The position numbers were made by a program, and so were the translations under genes. Shown piece by piece: positions 48,376 to 56,014 of a stretch of 64,000 nt of DNA. Each line of letters starts with the position of its first letter. The first letter of the stretch is position 1. The notes below the pieces were generated by a model. The model was not told where the DNA came from and did no database searches. It saw only the letters and a list, made by a program, of their open reading frames with translations. Location of the stretch: NCBI GenBank assembly GCA_000277545.1, contig AKXM01000032.1, positions 37,686 through 101,685 of the forward strand. The letters are read 5' to 3'. The stretch comes from Enterobacter sp. Ag1. Lineage in GTDB: Bacteria; Pseudomonadota; Gammaproteobacteria; Enterobacterales; Enterobacteriaceae.

Positions 48376-48399
48376 AAAAAAAGCAGCGCGAAGCGCTGC
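48376..48399 (-). terminator. Intrinsic terminator 22 bp before idnT
   Basis: On the reverse strand GCAGCGC-TTC-GCGCTGC (7-bp stem) is followed by TTTTTTT. It would stop transcription coming from idnO before idnT. Confidence 0.82.
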
Positions 48400-48433
48400 A
48401 GGTTAGTGGTCAGGTCGGGCAGTCAGCGCGTTT

Positions 48434-48470
48434 AAAAAAGCTGAAAACCAATCGCTTGATTTTCAGCTTT
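48434..48470 (-). terminator. Second intrinsic terminator downstream of idnO
   Basis: On the reverse strand AAAGCTGAAAA pairs with TTTTCAGCTTT around a 12-nt loop and runs into a T-rich tail (TTTTTTAAA). It lies 79 bp after the idnO stop. Confidence 0.78.
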
Positions 48471-48548
48471 CTGCGGCGAGAGAAGGCCCATGCTCTCCAC
48501 CTTTTATTCGGTCTACCCGCCTTCACTTTTCGGCAGACACTCGCGCCG

Positions 48549-49313
48549 TTAAACGGCGGCCAGCATGCCGCCATCAACAAACAACAGGTGCCCGTTAACG
48601 AAATCTGAAGCTTTTGAAGAGAGGAACACCGCGGCGCCAATCAGCTCCTGCGGGTCACCCCAGCGTGCGGCGGGCGTCCGTTTGCACAGCCAGCCGCTGA
48701 ACGCTTCGTCATTCACCAGCGCCTGAGTCATTTCCGTTTTGAAGTAGCCGGGGGCGATGCCGTTGACCTGAATGTTGTGGCGGGCCAGCTCAACGCACAT
48801 GCCCCGGGTCAGCATCTTCACCGCGCCTTTCGAGGCGGCGTAAGGCGTGATCGTGTCGCGCCCCAGCTCACTCTGCATGGAGCAGATATTGATCACCTTC
48901 CCGGCCTGGCGCGCCACCATCCGGCGGGTCACCGCCTGCGAAACCAGGAAAACGCCGGTCTGGTTCACCGCAATCACATCATTCCAGTCCTGCTCGGGGA
49001 ACTCGGTAAAAGGATGGCGGCGCTGAATTCCGGCGTTGTTCACCAGCACATCAATCGGGCCCACTTCCTGCTCAATGCGCTCCACAGCCGCATCGACATC
49101 TTGTTTCTGCGTCACGTCGAACGGGGCGCCCACGGCGCGGATCCCTTCGTCCCGCAGCTTTTGCACCGCAGCCTCGACCTTAGCTGGCGTGCTGGCGTTG
49201 ACGACAATCTGCGCCCCGTACTGACCCAGCCCGGTAGCCATCAGGTACCCGAGCCCCTGCGCAGAGCCGGTAATCAGGATGTTCTTGCCTTTCAGTGAAA
49301 AAAGATCGTTCAT
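48549..49313 (-). CDS. idnO: 5-keto-D-gluconate 5-reductase IdnO
   Basis: The 254-residue short-chain dehydrogenase has the cofactor loop TGSAQGLGYLMA, NNAGIQRR and the catalytic YAASK. It reduces 5-ketogluconate, produced by IdnD, to D-gluconate in the cytosol. Length and sequence follow E. coli IdnO. It starts 24 bp after idnD. Confidence 0.96.
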   Translation of the reverse strand: MNDLFSLKGKNILITGSAQGLGYLMATGLGQYGAQIVVNASTPAKVEAAVQKLRDEGIRAVGAPFDVTQKQDVDAAVERIEQEVGPIDVLVNNAGIQRRHPFTEFPEQDWNDVIAVNQTGVFLVSQAVTRRMVARQAGKVINICSMQSELGRDTITPYAASKGAVKMLTRGMCVELARHNIQVNGIAPGYFKTEMTQALVNDEAFSGWLCKRTPAARWGDPQELIGAAVFLSSKASDFVNGHLLFVDGGMLAAV

Positions 49314-49337
49314 TGCCTTAATCCTTATTAACAGGCC

Positions 49338-50369
49338 TCAGAAAACCAGCTGGACTTTCGCGGCCTGGGTTTTATCCCCGGCAAAGATCAGCGCCTGCTC
49401 CAGGTCGGTAAAGGCATACTCTGCGCTCAGCAACGGCAGCGGGTTAATCACCTTGTTAGCCAGCCAGGAAACGGCCGTATTGAACTCCGTGGTGAAGCGG
49501 AAAGAGCCTTTCAGCGAAATCTCTTTGGCGATGAGCATCATCATGGGGAATTCCGGCACTGCGCCGCCCATTCCCACCTGCACCATGGTGCCTTTGGCGC
49601 GGGTCACTTCCAGGCAGGTGGTTACTGACGAAGGGTGGCCGGAGGCTTCAAAGCTGATATCGAAGTAGCCTTTTTCCTCTTTCCAGCCGTCCAGGCTGTC
49701 GTGCAGCGGGTTCACCAGCGTGTCGGCGCCCATCTGCGCGGCCAGCGAAAGCGAGCGCGGGCTGACATCGGCGCAGACAATTTCTGCCGCTCCCAGCGTT
49801 TTTACCGCGCTGGCGATCAGGCAGCCAATCGGCCCTACGCCGGAGATAAACACGCGCTTGCCCTGCAGATCTCCCGCCTCGTGCGCGGCGTGGATGGCCA
49901 CCGCCAGCGGCTCGGCAAACACCATCACTTTTTCATCCGCTTCAGCGGGATAGGGAACGCACTGCGCGCTGTCGACGGTTTTAAAGCGGGTAAAGCCGCC
50001 GTCAACGTGTGGGAAGTACATCGCGCTGCCGAAGAAGCGCATGGTTGTGCATTGATTTTCTTCCTGGCTAAGGCAATATTTACAATGACCACAATGTTTG
50101 GATGGATTAATAGCGACCGTCTGCCCTTCATGTAATTCAGGAGAATCGGTATGCACTACCGTGCCAATAACTTCATGGCCTAAAATCATTGGGGCTTTTA
50201 CGGCAAAGTTGCCGACCTTCCCTTCCTGATAATAATGCAAATCGGACCCGCAAATGCCTCCCCGGGAAATCTTCAGCAACGTCCCTTTATTATTCCACTC
50301 AATTTCATGATGGCTAACGGAAACGGTTTGCTTGCCTGAGATCACACAGGATTCAGTGTTAATTTTCAT
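49338..50369 (-). CDS. idnD: L-idonate 5-dehydrogenase IdnD
   Basis: The 343-residue medium-chain zinc dehydrogenase oxidises L-idonate to 5-ketogluconate. Catalytic zinc ligands are in GGICGSDLHYYQEG and GHEVIG, the structural zinc is in CGHCKYCLSQEENQC, and the NAD fold is GVGPIGCLIASA. ATG 50369 is used; the frame one codon upstream is TTG. It is the first gene of idnDOTR. idnK, divergent from it in E. coli, is absent here. Confidence 0.95.
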   Translation of the reverse strand: MKINTESCVISGKQTVSVSHHEIEWNNKGTLLKISRGGICGSDLHYYQEGKVGNFAVKAPMILGHEVIGTVVHTDSPELHEGQTVAINPSKHCGHCKYCLSQEENQCTTMRFFGSAMYFPHVDGGFTRFKTVDSAQCVPYPAEADEKVMVFAEPLAVAIHAAHEAGDLQGKRVFISGVGPIGCLIASAVKTLGAAEIVCADVSPRSLSLAAQMGADTLVNPLHDSLDGWKEEKGYFDISFEASGHPSSVTTCLEVTRAKGTMVQVGMGGAVPEFPMMMLIAKEISLKGSFRFTTEFNTAVSWLANKVINPLPLLSAEYAFTDLEQALIFAGDKTQAAKVQLVF

Positions 50370-50432
50370 CAATGCCTCAATAGTCAGCGGGTAAAACTCA
50401 GCGCTATTTAAAGGCTTTTACCTGCCCATAAT

Positions 50433-50485
50433 TGTGATGAGAGTCACACTTAAAGGCTGTTACAGAAGGATGTTACGCATAACGT
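50433..50485 (-). promoter_or_regulatory. CRP box and candidate IdnR/GntR operator upstream of idnD
   Basis: TGTGA-TGAGAG-TCACA (50433-50448) is an exact CRP site. ATGTTACGCATAACGT (50470-50485) is a near palindrome resembling the GntR/IdnR operator (ATGTTA...TAACAT). Together they indicate catabolite control plus idonate/gluconate control. Confidence 0.78.
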
Positions 50486-50788
50486 GACGCACCTTTTAGT
50501 TCTTAGCGGTTGGCGCCAGGGATGGGGCGATGTAATGCGGAAAATAAAAAAATAGCTTCTGAGGAAGCTGGTAAATAAATAAAAAACATCAAAAACCTTT
50601 AAAAGAAAAATACATGAACGTTCTGCAAATCAAATATTAGCCATCATGAAAAGTATGAATTATTTATTTACAAAGTAGAGTAATATTTTTAATTACCCAT
50701 GAGAATGAAAGAGATAACCCGGCACTCATCGGCCGGGAATCTGTCAATCACCTTGAATAGGCTCTGCCACAAAAGAGAGCCTGAATAA
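50486..50788. other. Intergenic region between idnD and the HAD pseudogene
   Basis: These bases are AT-rich with no supported gene. A small hairpin is visible (AGCTTC-TGAG-GAAGCT, about 50552-50567). idnK would be expected near here and I see no remnant of it. Confidence 0.5.
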
Positions 50789-51330
50789 TTAGCTTAGCTG
50801 CAAGAGAATACCCGAGCCGTCGGCCTCAACTCGCAGGGCATCGTAATTTTCCGCGCCGGTATAACGAGAGAGCTCCCCGGTGTGGTGAGCGTTGGTGCCG
50901 GAAATGACAAAGATTTTTGCGCCTGCCGCTTCACCGGCTTGTACACCCGCCAGGGCATCCTCAAACACCAGGCAGTCGGCCGCGTTTACGCCCAATTTTT
51001 CCGCCGCCAGCAGGTAGCCCTCCGGGGCGGGTTTACCGAGACGGACGTCTTCCGCCGCAATAATGACTTTGGGTTCAGGCAAACCGGCGGCCTGAATGCG
51101 GCGCAGCGCCAACGCTTTTGGGGCGGAGGTAACAATGGCCCAGCGATCCATCGGCAGCACCTGCAAAAACTCTCGCGCGCCGCCGATGGCTTCCACGCCA
51201 TCCACATCGGCGATTTCAGCTTCGGTAATCCGCTGTGCTTCGGCTTCGGCATCCACGCCCGGTTGATTCTGGCGGGCAATCGTCTCCACCGCACGCACGC
51301 CGTGAATGGTGGGCAGGAAAGCGCTGGCCG
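50789..51330 (-). pseudogene. Truncated HAD-family sugar phosphatase (HxpA/YfbT-like)
   Basis: The readable part begins at AAFLPTIHGV-like sequence and continues RAVETIARQNQPGV, IVTSAPKALALRR, LGKPAPEGYLLAAEKLG and LVFEDALAGVQAGEAAGA, i.e. HAD motifs II, III and IV. Motif I (the nucleophile DxDGT with about 40 N-terminal residues) is missing. Upstream in this frame is a stop, and a scrap resembling the region after motif I (VIDST) is in another frame. The only open frame would start at an internal GTG at 51298. I call it a pseudogene that lost its catalytic N-terminus. Confidence 0.75.
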
Positions 51331-51440
51331 CTAAAAAGAATATTGCCCGTCTGTGCTGTCAATGACGTGCTCTCCACAGGAGTCGGATGGTCTGCGGAGC
51401 ATCATACATGGGCGTTATTTATTGTTCACCTGGGCAACCA

Positions 51441-51463
51441 CCTTCTCCCTAAAAGGGAGAAGG
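51441..51463. repeat. GC-rich intergenic palindromic repeat, copy 5 (short)
   Basis: CCTTCTCCCT-AAA-AGGGAGAAGG forms a perfect 10-bp stem. It is the core hairpin of the repeat family without the outer CCCTCACCC arms. Confidence 0.75.
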
Positions 51464-51549
51464 GAAATACAGATCAATGATTCAACCTGTAAAGCTTACT
51501 GACAGGTTCTCTGTATAGATGTCGCCACTGTTCTGATAATCACCACAAA

Positions 51550-52161
51550 TTACATCGGCGGCGTCAGCCCGTTAACCCCGGCGGAAATCCCACGCGCGAC
51601 GGCCTGGCCTTTGTCATCTTTGGTGGCAAACAGCACCACTTTCACGCCCGGCTTGAGCACGGATTTGTCGGCGGGGCTGATCAGCACCACCGGCACGTCG
51701 TCCGGCACCTGCACGGTTTTCTGCTGGCCGTGGAATTTCACCGTCATCGTGCGCCCGTGGCTGTTCACGAGGGTGCCGACCGTGCCGTTGGTCATGGTGT
51801 TCACCTGGCCGTTGGCGGATTCAAACGGATTAAACCCTTCCCCGGAACCGCGCAGGCTAGGGGCAAAAACGTGTACCTCCAGCGCCTTCAGCGTGCCGTC
51901 CGCCTGCGGCACGGCGGCGGTGCCGATGAAACTGTCGGGCTTGATGTCGCTCATCTTCGCTTCGCTCACGCCGTTGATGCGGGTTTTGTCCGTCAGGCCA
52001 ACGGAAAGCTTTTCCCCCTGACGGGTGGTGATTTGCAGCGAGGAATCATTGACCGCATCAATGGTGCCGCGCACCGGGGTAATGACATTGTCCGCTGCCG
52101 CAGCGCCCACGCTCAGCAGCAGGAGGCTTAGGGCCGGGATAAACAAACGAGGCTTGATCAT
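51550..52161 (-). CDS. Exported DUF5666-domain protein
   Basis: The 203-residue product has a signal peptide (MIKPRLFIPALSLLLLSVGAAAAD) and repeated OB-like beta units of the DUF5666 type (VRGTIDAVNDSSLQITTRQG, then GTVGTLVNSHGRTMTVKFHGQ). It is presumably periplasmic; function is unknown. ATG 52161 follows GGAGAAAGC. The longer frame to 52266 reads through the intergenic region and overlaps the neighbouring LysR gene's end. Confidence 0.8.
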   Translation of the reverse strand: MIKPRLFIPALSLLLLSVGAAAADNVITPVRGTIDAVNDSSLQITTRQGEKLSVGLTDKTRINGVSEAKMSDIKPDSFIGTAAVPQADGTLKALEVHVFAPSLRGSGEGFNPFESANGQVNTMTNGTVGTLVNSHGRTMTVKFHGQQKTVQVPDDVPVVLISPADKSVLKPGVKVVLFATKDDKGQAVARGISAGVNGLTPPM

Positions 52162-52246
52162 GCTTTCTCCAGGATTCAGGTCAGGGTAAGGACTGCTCTG
52201 GATCAAGCGTAACCGCCAAATGAATCCCGGGGGTGAAAGAGTGTGT

Positions 52247-53140
52247 TCAAACGTTTCCTGACCCACCCGAAACGTGCTCTTTTGCGAAGCGAATAAGGCG
52301 TTTAATCAGCGGCGTGCGCTCCCGCTTACGGTACAGCATCCAGATAGCCGAAGGGATCTCTGCCCCGGCAATCGGGCGATAGACCACCTCCGGCACGCCA
52401 ATAGTTTTCGCCATGATCTCCGGGATAACCGCGATGCCGTTGCCCAGCGCGATATGCGCCAGCACTTCGGTCAGCGTGCTGGAGCGAATGGCATCGTTGA
52501 GCACAAACCCACCCCGGCGGGCGACTTCATGTGAGCCAGCAGTCTGCTCCGGCAGAATAAAGCTTTCCCCGGCCAGAGCCGCAGGGTCGATAGCTTCCGC
52601 GCGGGAAGCCAGACGATGGGAAGCGGGGAGCGCCAGGCAAAAACAGTCGCTTTGCACCAACAGGTGCCCGACTTCTGACGGCAGCGCAACCGGGGCTCGC
52701 ACAAACCCAACGTCGATTTTGCCCTCCACCAGCGCTGCCGCCATGCTGTCCATCAGCACTTCTCGCGCACCAAGCGAGATATCCGGATATCTCCCCCGAA
52801 ACGCCCCCATCACCGAGCTAAGCGTCCCCGACCAAAGCGAAGACGCCACGTAGCCGACGCGAATGTAGCCCTGCTCGCCGCGTGCAGCGCTAAGCACACG
52901 CTCACGCGTCAGCTCAGCCTGCCGCAGAGTGGCTTCGGCTTCTTCGCGGAAAATCTCCCCGGCCTGGGTCAGCTGTACGCGCCTTTTGGTGCGTAAAAAT
53001 AGCGGGGTGCCAAACTCCCGCTCAAGCTGACTGATTTGCACCGACAGCGTCGGCGTGGAGATATTCAGCGTTTCCGCCGCCGCGCCAAAATGGAGCGTTC
53101 GGGCAACTTCGAGGAAATAACGCAGATGGCGAAGCTCCAT
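52247..53140 (-). CDS. LysR-family regulator divergent from the DHA2 exporter
   Basis: The 297-residue protein has a LysR DNA-binding domain (MELRHLRYFLEVARTLHFGAAAETLNISTPTLSVQISQLE) and an effector domain typical of the BenM/CatM-like branch (YIRVGYVASSLWSGTL). It probably controls the MFS gene facing it; an ATTAG/CTAAT palindrome lies between them. Confidence 0.9.
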   Translation of the reverse strand: MELRHLRYFLEVARTLHFGAAAETLNISTPTLSVQISQLEREFGTPLFLRTKRRVQLTQAGEIFREEAEATLRQAELTRERVLSAARGEQGYIRVGYVASSLWSGTLSSVMGAFRGRYPDISLGAREVLMDSMAAALVEGKIDVGFVRAPVALPSEVGHLLVQSDCFCLALPASHRLASRAEAIDPAALAGESFILPEQTAGSHEVARRGGFVLNDAIRSSTLTEVLAHIALGNGIAVIPEIMAKTIGVPEVVYRPIAGAEIPSAIWMLYRKRERTPLIKRLIRFAKEHVSGGSGNV

Positions 53141-53151
53141 GTTTACTCCTG

Positions 53152-53174
53152 ATTATTAGGTATTAACTAATAAT
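53152..53174. promoter_or_regulatory. Candidate LysR operator
   Basis: ATTATTAG-GTATTAA-CTAATAAT is a perfect 8-bp inverted repeat with the T-N11-A core expected of LysR boxes, 12 bp upstream of the LysR start. Confidence 0.72.
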
Positions 53175-53254
53175 AATGCCGAACGTGGAAATTGAATACC
53201 GCGCCCCGGATCGTGAAGCTTAAGGCGTGTTCTTCCCGCGTTTTCGGAGCTTTT

Positions 53255-54793
53255 ATGTCTACTGTGCTGGCCGCGCCCGTGGCCAAAAACGACACCACCG
53301 TGCTGCTGGTTGCTTCCATGGGCTGCGCGATGACGGTCATCGACACAAATATCGTTGGCGTCGTGTTGCCGACCATCGCCCGCGGGCTGGACGCCACGTT
53401 TGCCGATATGGAGTGGGTGATTGGCGCCTACGTGCTGTGCTTCTCTTCCCTTTTGCTGCCCGCCGGTTCGCTGGCGGACCGCTTCGGCAGACGGCGGATT
53501 TTTTTATTCGGTATCGCCCTGTTTGCCCTGGCGTCCCTTGCCTGCGGAGCGGCCACCACCATCCTGATGCTGAATATTGCCCGCGCGCTGCAGGGCGTAG
53601 GCTCGGCGTTCTTGCTGGCACCCGCGCTGGCGATCATCGGCCATACCTTCCGCGAACCTCAGGCACGGGGCCGGGCGTGGGCCATCTGGGGCGGCATGAT
53701 GGGCATCACCATGGTGCTCGCGCCTTTGGCCGGCGGCATCATCAGCGCCTATTTCGGCTGGCGCTGGGCGTTCTACATCAACATTCCCATCTGCCTGCTG
53801 CTGGCGATGGCGGTGCTGCGCACCATCGAAGAGTCCAGCAATCCTGCCGCCGGTAAGCCGGATGTACATGGCATTTCGCTGTTTATCGCCGCCATGTTTT
53901 CTCTCACCTGGGCGCTGATCCTCGCCCCGGAGCACGGCTGGGGCAGTCCCGAAGTGATGGGGCGCTTTATCGCTTCGGCGTGGTTCTTTTTGTTCTTTGC
54001 GCTGGTCGAACGTTACAAAGGCCAGCCAATGCTCGATCTCCGCCTGTTCCGCTCGCTGCCGTTTATTGGCGCAGTGCTGGCCATGTTTACCTATGCGGCT
54101 ACGGCGCAGGTAATGACCTCGCTGCTGCCGCTGATGCTGCAAAACGTCGAGGGGAAAACCGCCCTGGCATCCGGGGTGGGTATGCTGCCGTTCGCGCTCG
54201 CCATGCTGTTCTTCCCGATGGTGGCCCGCTGGATGGCACACCGCATGGCCGCCCGCTGGATCTTAGCCGCCGGATTAGGGCTGGTTGGCGTCGGCAACCT
54301 GATTATCGCCAGCGGTGTGCTGGCGCAGTGGCCCTGGTTGGTTATCGCCGGTATGGCCGTGCTGGGCAGCGGCGGAGGTATTCTTAACGGCGAAACGCAG
54401 AAGGCGATTATGGGCACCGTGCCTCACGAAAGGGCGGGCATGGCTTCGGGGATCAGCACCACGGCGCGCTTCTCCGGCATTCTGCAAGGTTTTGCGCTGC
54501 TGGGGGCCATTCTGGCCGGGCATACGCGTCACGTGCTGACCTCAACGATGCAGGCTAGCAACCTGCCGGTACGCGACGATTTTATTACTCAGGTTGTGGC
54601 CGGAGATGTGCAACGCGCCCTTGCGCTGTGGCCGGAGAAACAGGCTCAGACGCTAAGCTCGCTGATCCGCCACAGCTACGCCAGCGGCTTCTCGCTGATG
54701 CTGGTTTGCGCTGCGCTGTTCGCTTTCTTCATTGCTCTGGTTGTCGTTTTCACCGTGCGGGATCGCGCCGGGAGTCAGCTCAATGAACGCTAA
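53255..54793 (+). CDS. DHA2-type MFS multidrug efflux transporter
   Basis: The 512-residue inner-membrane protein has about 14 membrane spans. The MFS loop motif GSLADRFGRRRIFL, the antiporter motif in LAPLAGGIISAYFGWRWAFYINIP and a D-at-helix-1 (VIDTNIVGVVLPTI) are typical of EmrB/QacA drug-proton antiporters. ATG 53255 is chosen with upstream CGGAGC. The stop overlaps the next gene by 11 bp. It is presumably induced through the divergent LysR; the substrate is unknown. Confidence 0.9.
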   Translation: MSTVLAAPVAKNDTTVLLVASMGCAMTVIDTNIVGVVLPTIARGLDATFADMEWVIGAYVLCFSSLLLPAGSLADRFGRRRIFLFGIALFALASLACGAATTILMLNIARALQGVGSAFLLAPALAIIGHTFREPQARGRAWAIWGGMMGITMVLAPLAGGIISAYFGWRWAFYINIPICLLLAMAVLRTIEESSNPAAGKPDVHGISLFIAAMFSLTWALILAPEHGWGSPEVMGRFIASAWFFLFFALVERYKGQPMLDLRLFRSLPFIGAVLAMFTYAATAQVMTSLLPLMLQNVEGKTALASGVGMLPFALAMLFFPMVARWMAHRMAARWILAAGLGLVGVGNLIIASGVLAQWPWLVIAGMAVLGSGGGILNGETQKAIMGTVPHERAGMASGISTTARFSGILQGFALLGAILAGHTRHVLTSTMQASNLPVRDDFITQVVAGDVQRALALWPEKQAQTLSSLIRHSYASGFSLMLVCAALFAFFIALVVVFTVRDRAGSQLNER

Positions 54794-55565
54794 AGATATT
54801 GATTTCCAGTTTGCGATTTTCAGCGATATTCACGCCAATTTACCGGCACTTGAGGCCGTTTTGCAGGACATTGACCGCCACCACATCAACCAAATTTGGT
54901 GCCTGGGCGATCTGGTGGATTTTGCGCCGTGGCCTAATGAAGTGATAAACCTGATTCGCAGCCGCAACATTCCGGTGGTGATGGGCAACCACGACCGCCG
55001 CGTAGCAATGGACGAGCCGGTCACGCCGCTGGCTAAGCACTCCGTCCATGAACAACAAGCCCGTGAACAGGCGATTGCCTTGAGCAAACGCACACTGACG
55101 GAGGAGAACCGCCGCTGGCTCAGCGCCCTGCCCCGGTCGAGAGCGTTTTACGCCGGGCCGCTCAGAATTCTGCTTGTTCACGCCAGCCCGGATTCTCTGT
55201 CCGAGTATGTGCATCGCCAGTTCTCCTGCAGCCAACTGATGAAGTGGCAAACCACGCATCAGTTCGATGTGATGGTTTCCGGGCATACGCACTACGCGGA
55301 TATTCGCGAATTAGTCCGCAGCGATGGCCGCAGACTAATCGTCGCCAATACCGGTGCCGTCGGGCGAATCAAACCCGGCGAGCCGCAGGCCACCTGGCTG
55401 AGGGGGCACTACCGTCACGGGAAGCTAAAACTGGCGGTTCAAACGGTAAATTATGACGTCGCCGCCGTGGCCCAGGCGATTAAAGACAGCCCCTTGCCTG
55501 ACTTTTACGCGGAGGAGCTGTATCAACACGGCATGGCCTGTTCACGGGCGCTGTCGGTATTCTGA
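54783..55565 (+). CDS. Calcineurin-like metallophosphoesterase
   Basis: The 260-residue protein has the five metal-binding blocks: SDIHANLPALE, GDLVDFAPWP, MGNHDRR, LVHASP and GHTHY. This is the YfcE/DNA-repair-type phosphoesterase fold of the Metallophos_2 group. It should bind two divalent metals. The substrate is unknown. The start overlaps the exporter's last codons, so they form an operon; the pairing does not suggest a clear shared pathway. Confidence 0.9.
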   Translation: MNAKDIDFQFAIFSDIHANLPALEAVLQDIDRHHINQIWCLGDLVDFAPWPNEVINLIRSRNIPVVMGNHDRRVAMDEPVTPLAKHSVHEQQAREQAIALSKRTLTEENRRWLSALPRSRAFYAGPLRILLVHASPDSLSEYVHRQFSCSQLMKWQTTHQFDVMVSGHTHYADIRELVRSDGRRLIVANTGAVGRIKPGEPQATWLRGHYRHGKLKLAVQTVNYDVAAVAQAIKDSPLPDFYAEELYQHGMACSRALSVF

Positions 55566-55677
55566 GCGGCTCACTATTTCGTGATAAGCTGCGCAATATT
55601 GGCGGCAGATAACGCACATCAATATGTCGATGCGCGATACTGCCTCACTTTCATTGCTTGCCGCTTCAGGAAGAAAA

Positions 55678-55956
55678 ATGGCCTCTAAATATGCACTCGT
55701 TCTGTTGGCTCCGCTGCTGCTGGCGGCCTGTTCGTCATCAGACAATTCAGGAATAGACCGCCAGGACAGGCAACGCCTGGACGACAGCTTTATGCGCTCC
55801 CCGTGGCCCGATCCCTACTACAATAGCCGCTACCTGACGCCGGAACAGCGCCAGGATATCCGGGACCGCATCCGCGCCGACCAGCTGGAAGCCAGAGGCC
55901 GCAGGGATAACAGTACCGACAGCGGCGACGGTTTCGGCCAGCCGGTACATTTCTAA
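55678..55956 (+). CDS. Small lipoprotein of unknown function
   Basis: The 92-residue product has a lipoprotein signal (MASKYALVLLAPLLLAACSSS, lipobox LAAC) and a polar, disordered tail with PWPDPYYNSRYLTPEQRQDIRDRIR. ATG 55678 follows AGGAAGAAAA; the ORF's extra 18 N-terminal residues are rejected because they would bury the signal. I do not recognise a named family. Confidence 0.82.
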   Translation: MASKYALVLLAPLLLAACSSSDNSGIDRQDRQRLDDSFMRSPWPDPYYNSRYLTPEQRQDIRDRIRADQLEARGRRDNSTDSGDGFGQPVHF

Positions 55957-55987
55957 ACGGTTGGCGCCATTTCTCCCCACATAATCA

Positions 55988-56006
55988 GGGAGGTCACTGA
56001 CCTCCC
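55988..56006. terminator. Hairpin between the lipoprotein and siderophore receptor genes
   Basis: GGGAGGTCA-C-TGACCTCCC is a perfect 9-bp inverted repeat between the converging stops. In RNA the central bases would open to form the loop. Confidence 0.6.
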
Positions 56007-56014
56007 CGTCACGC

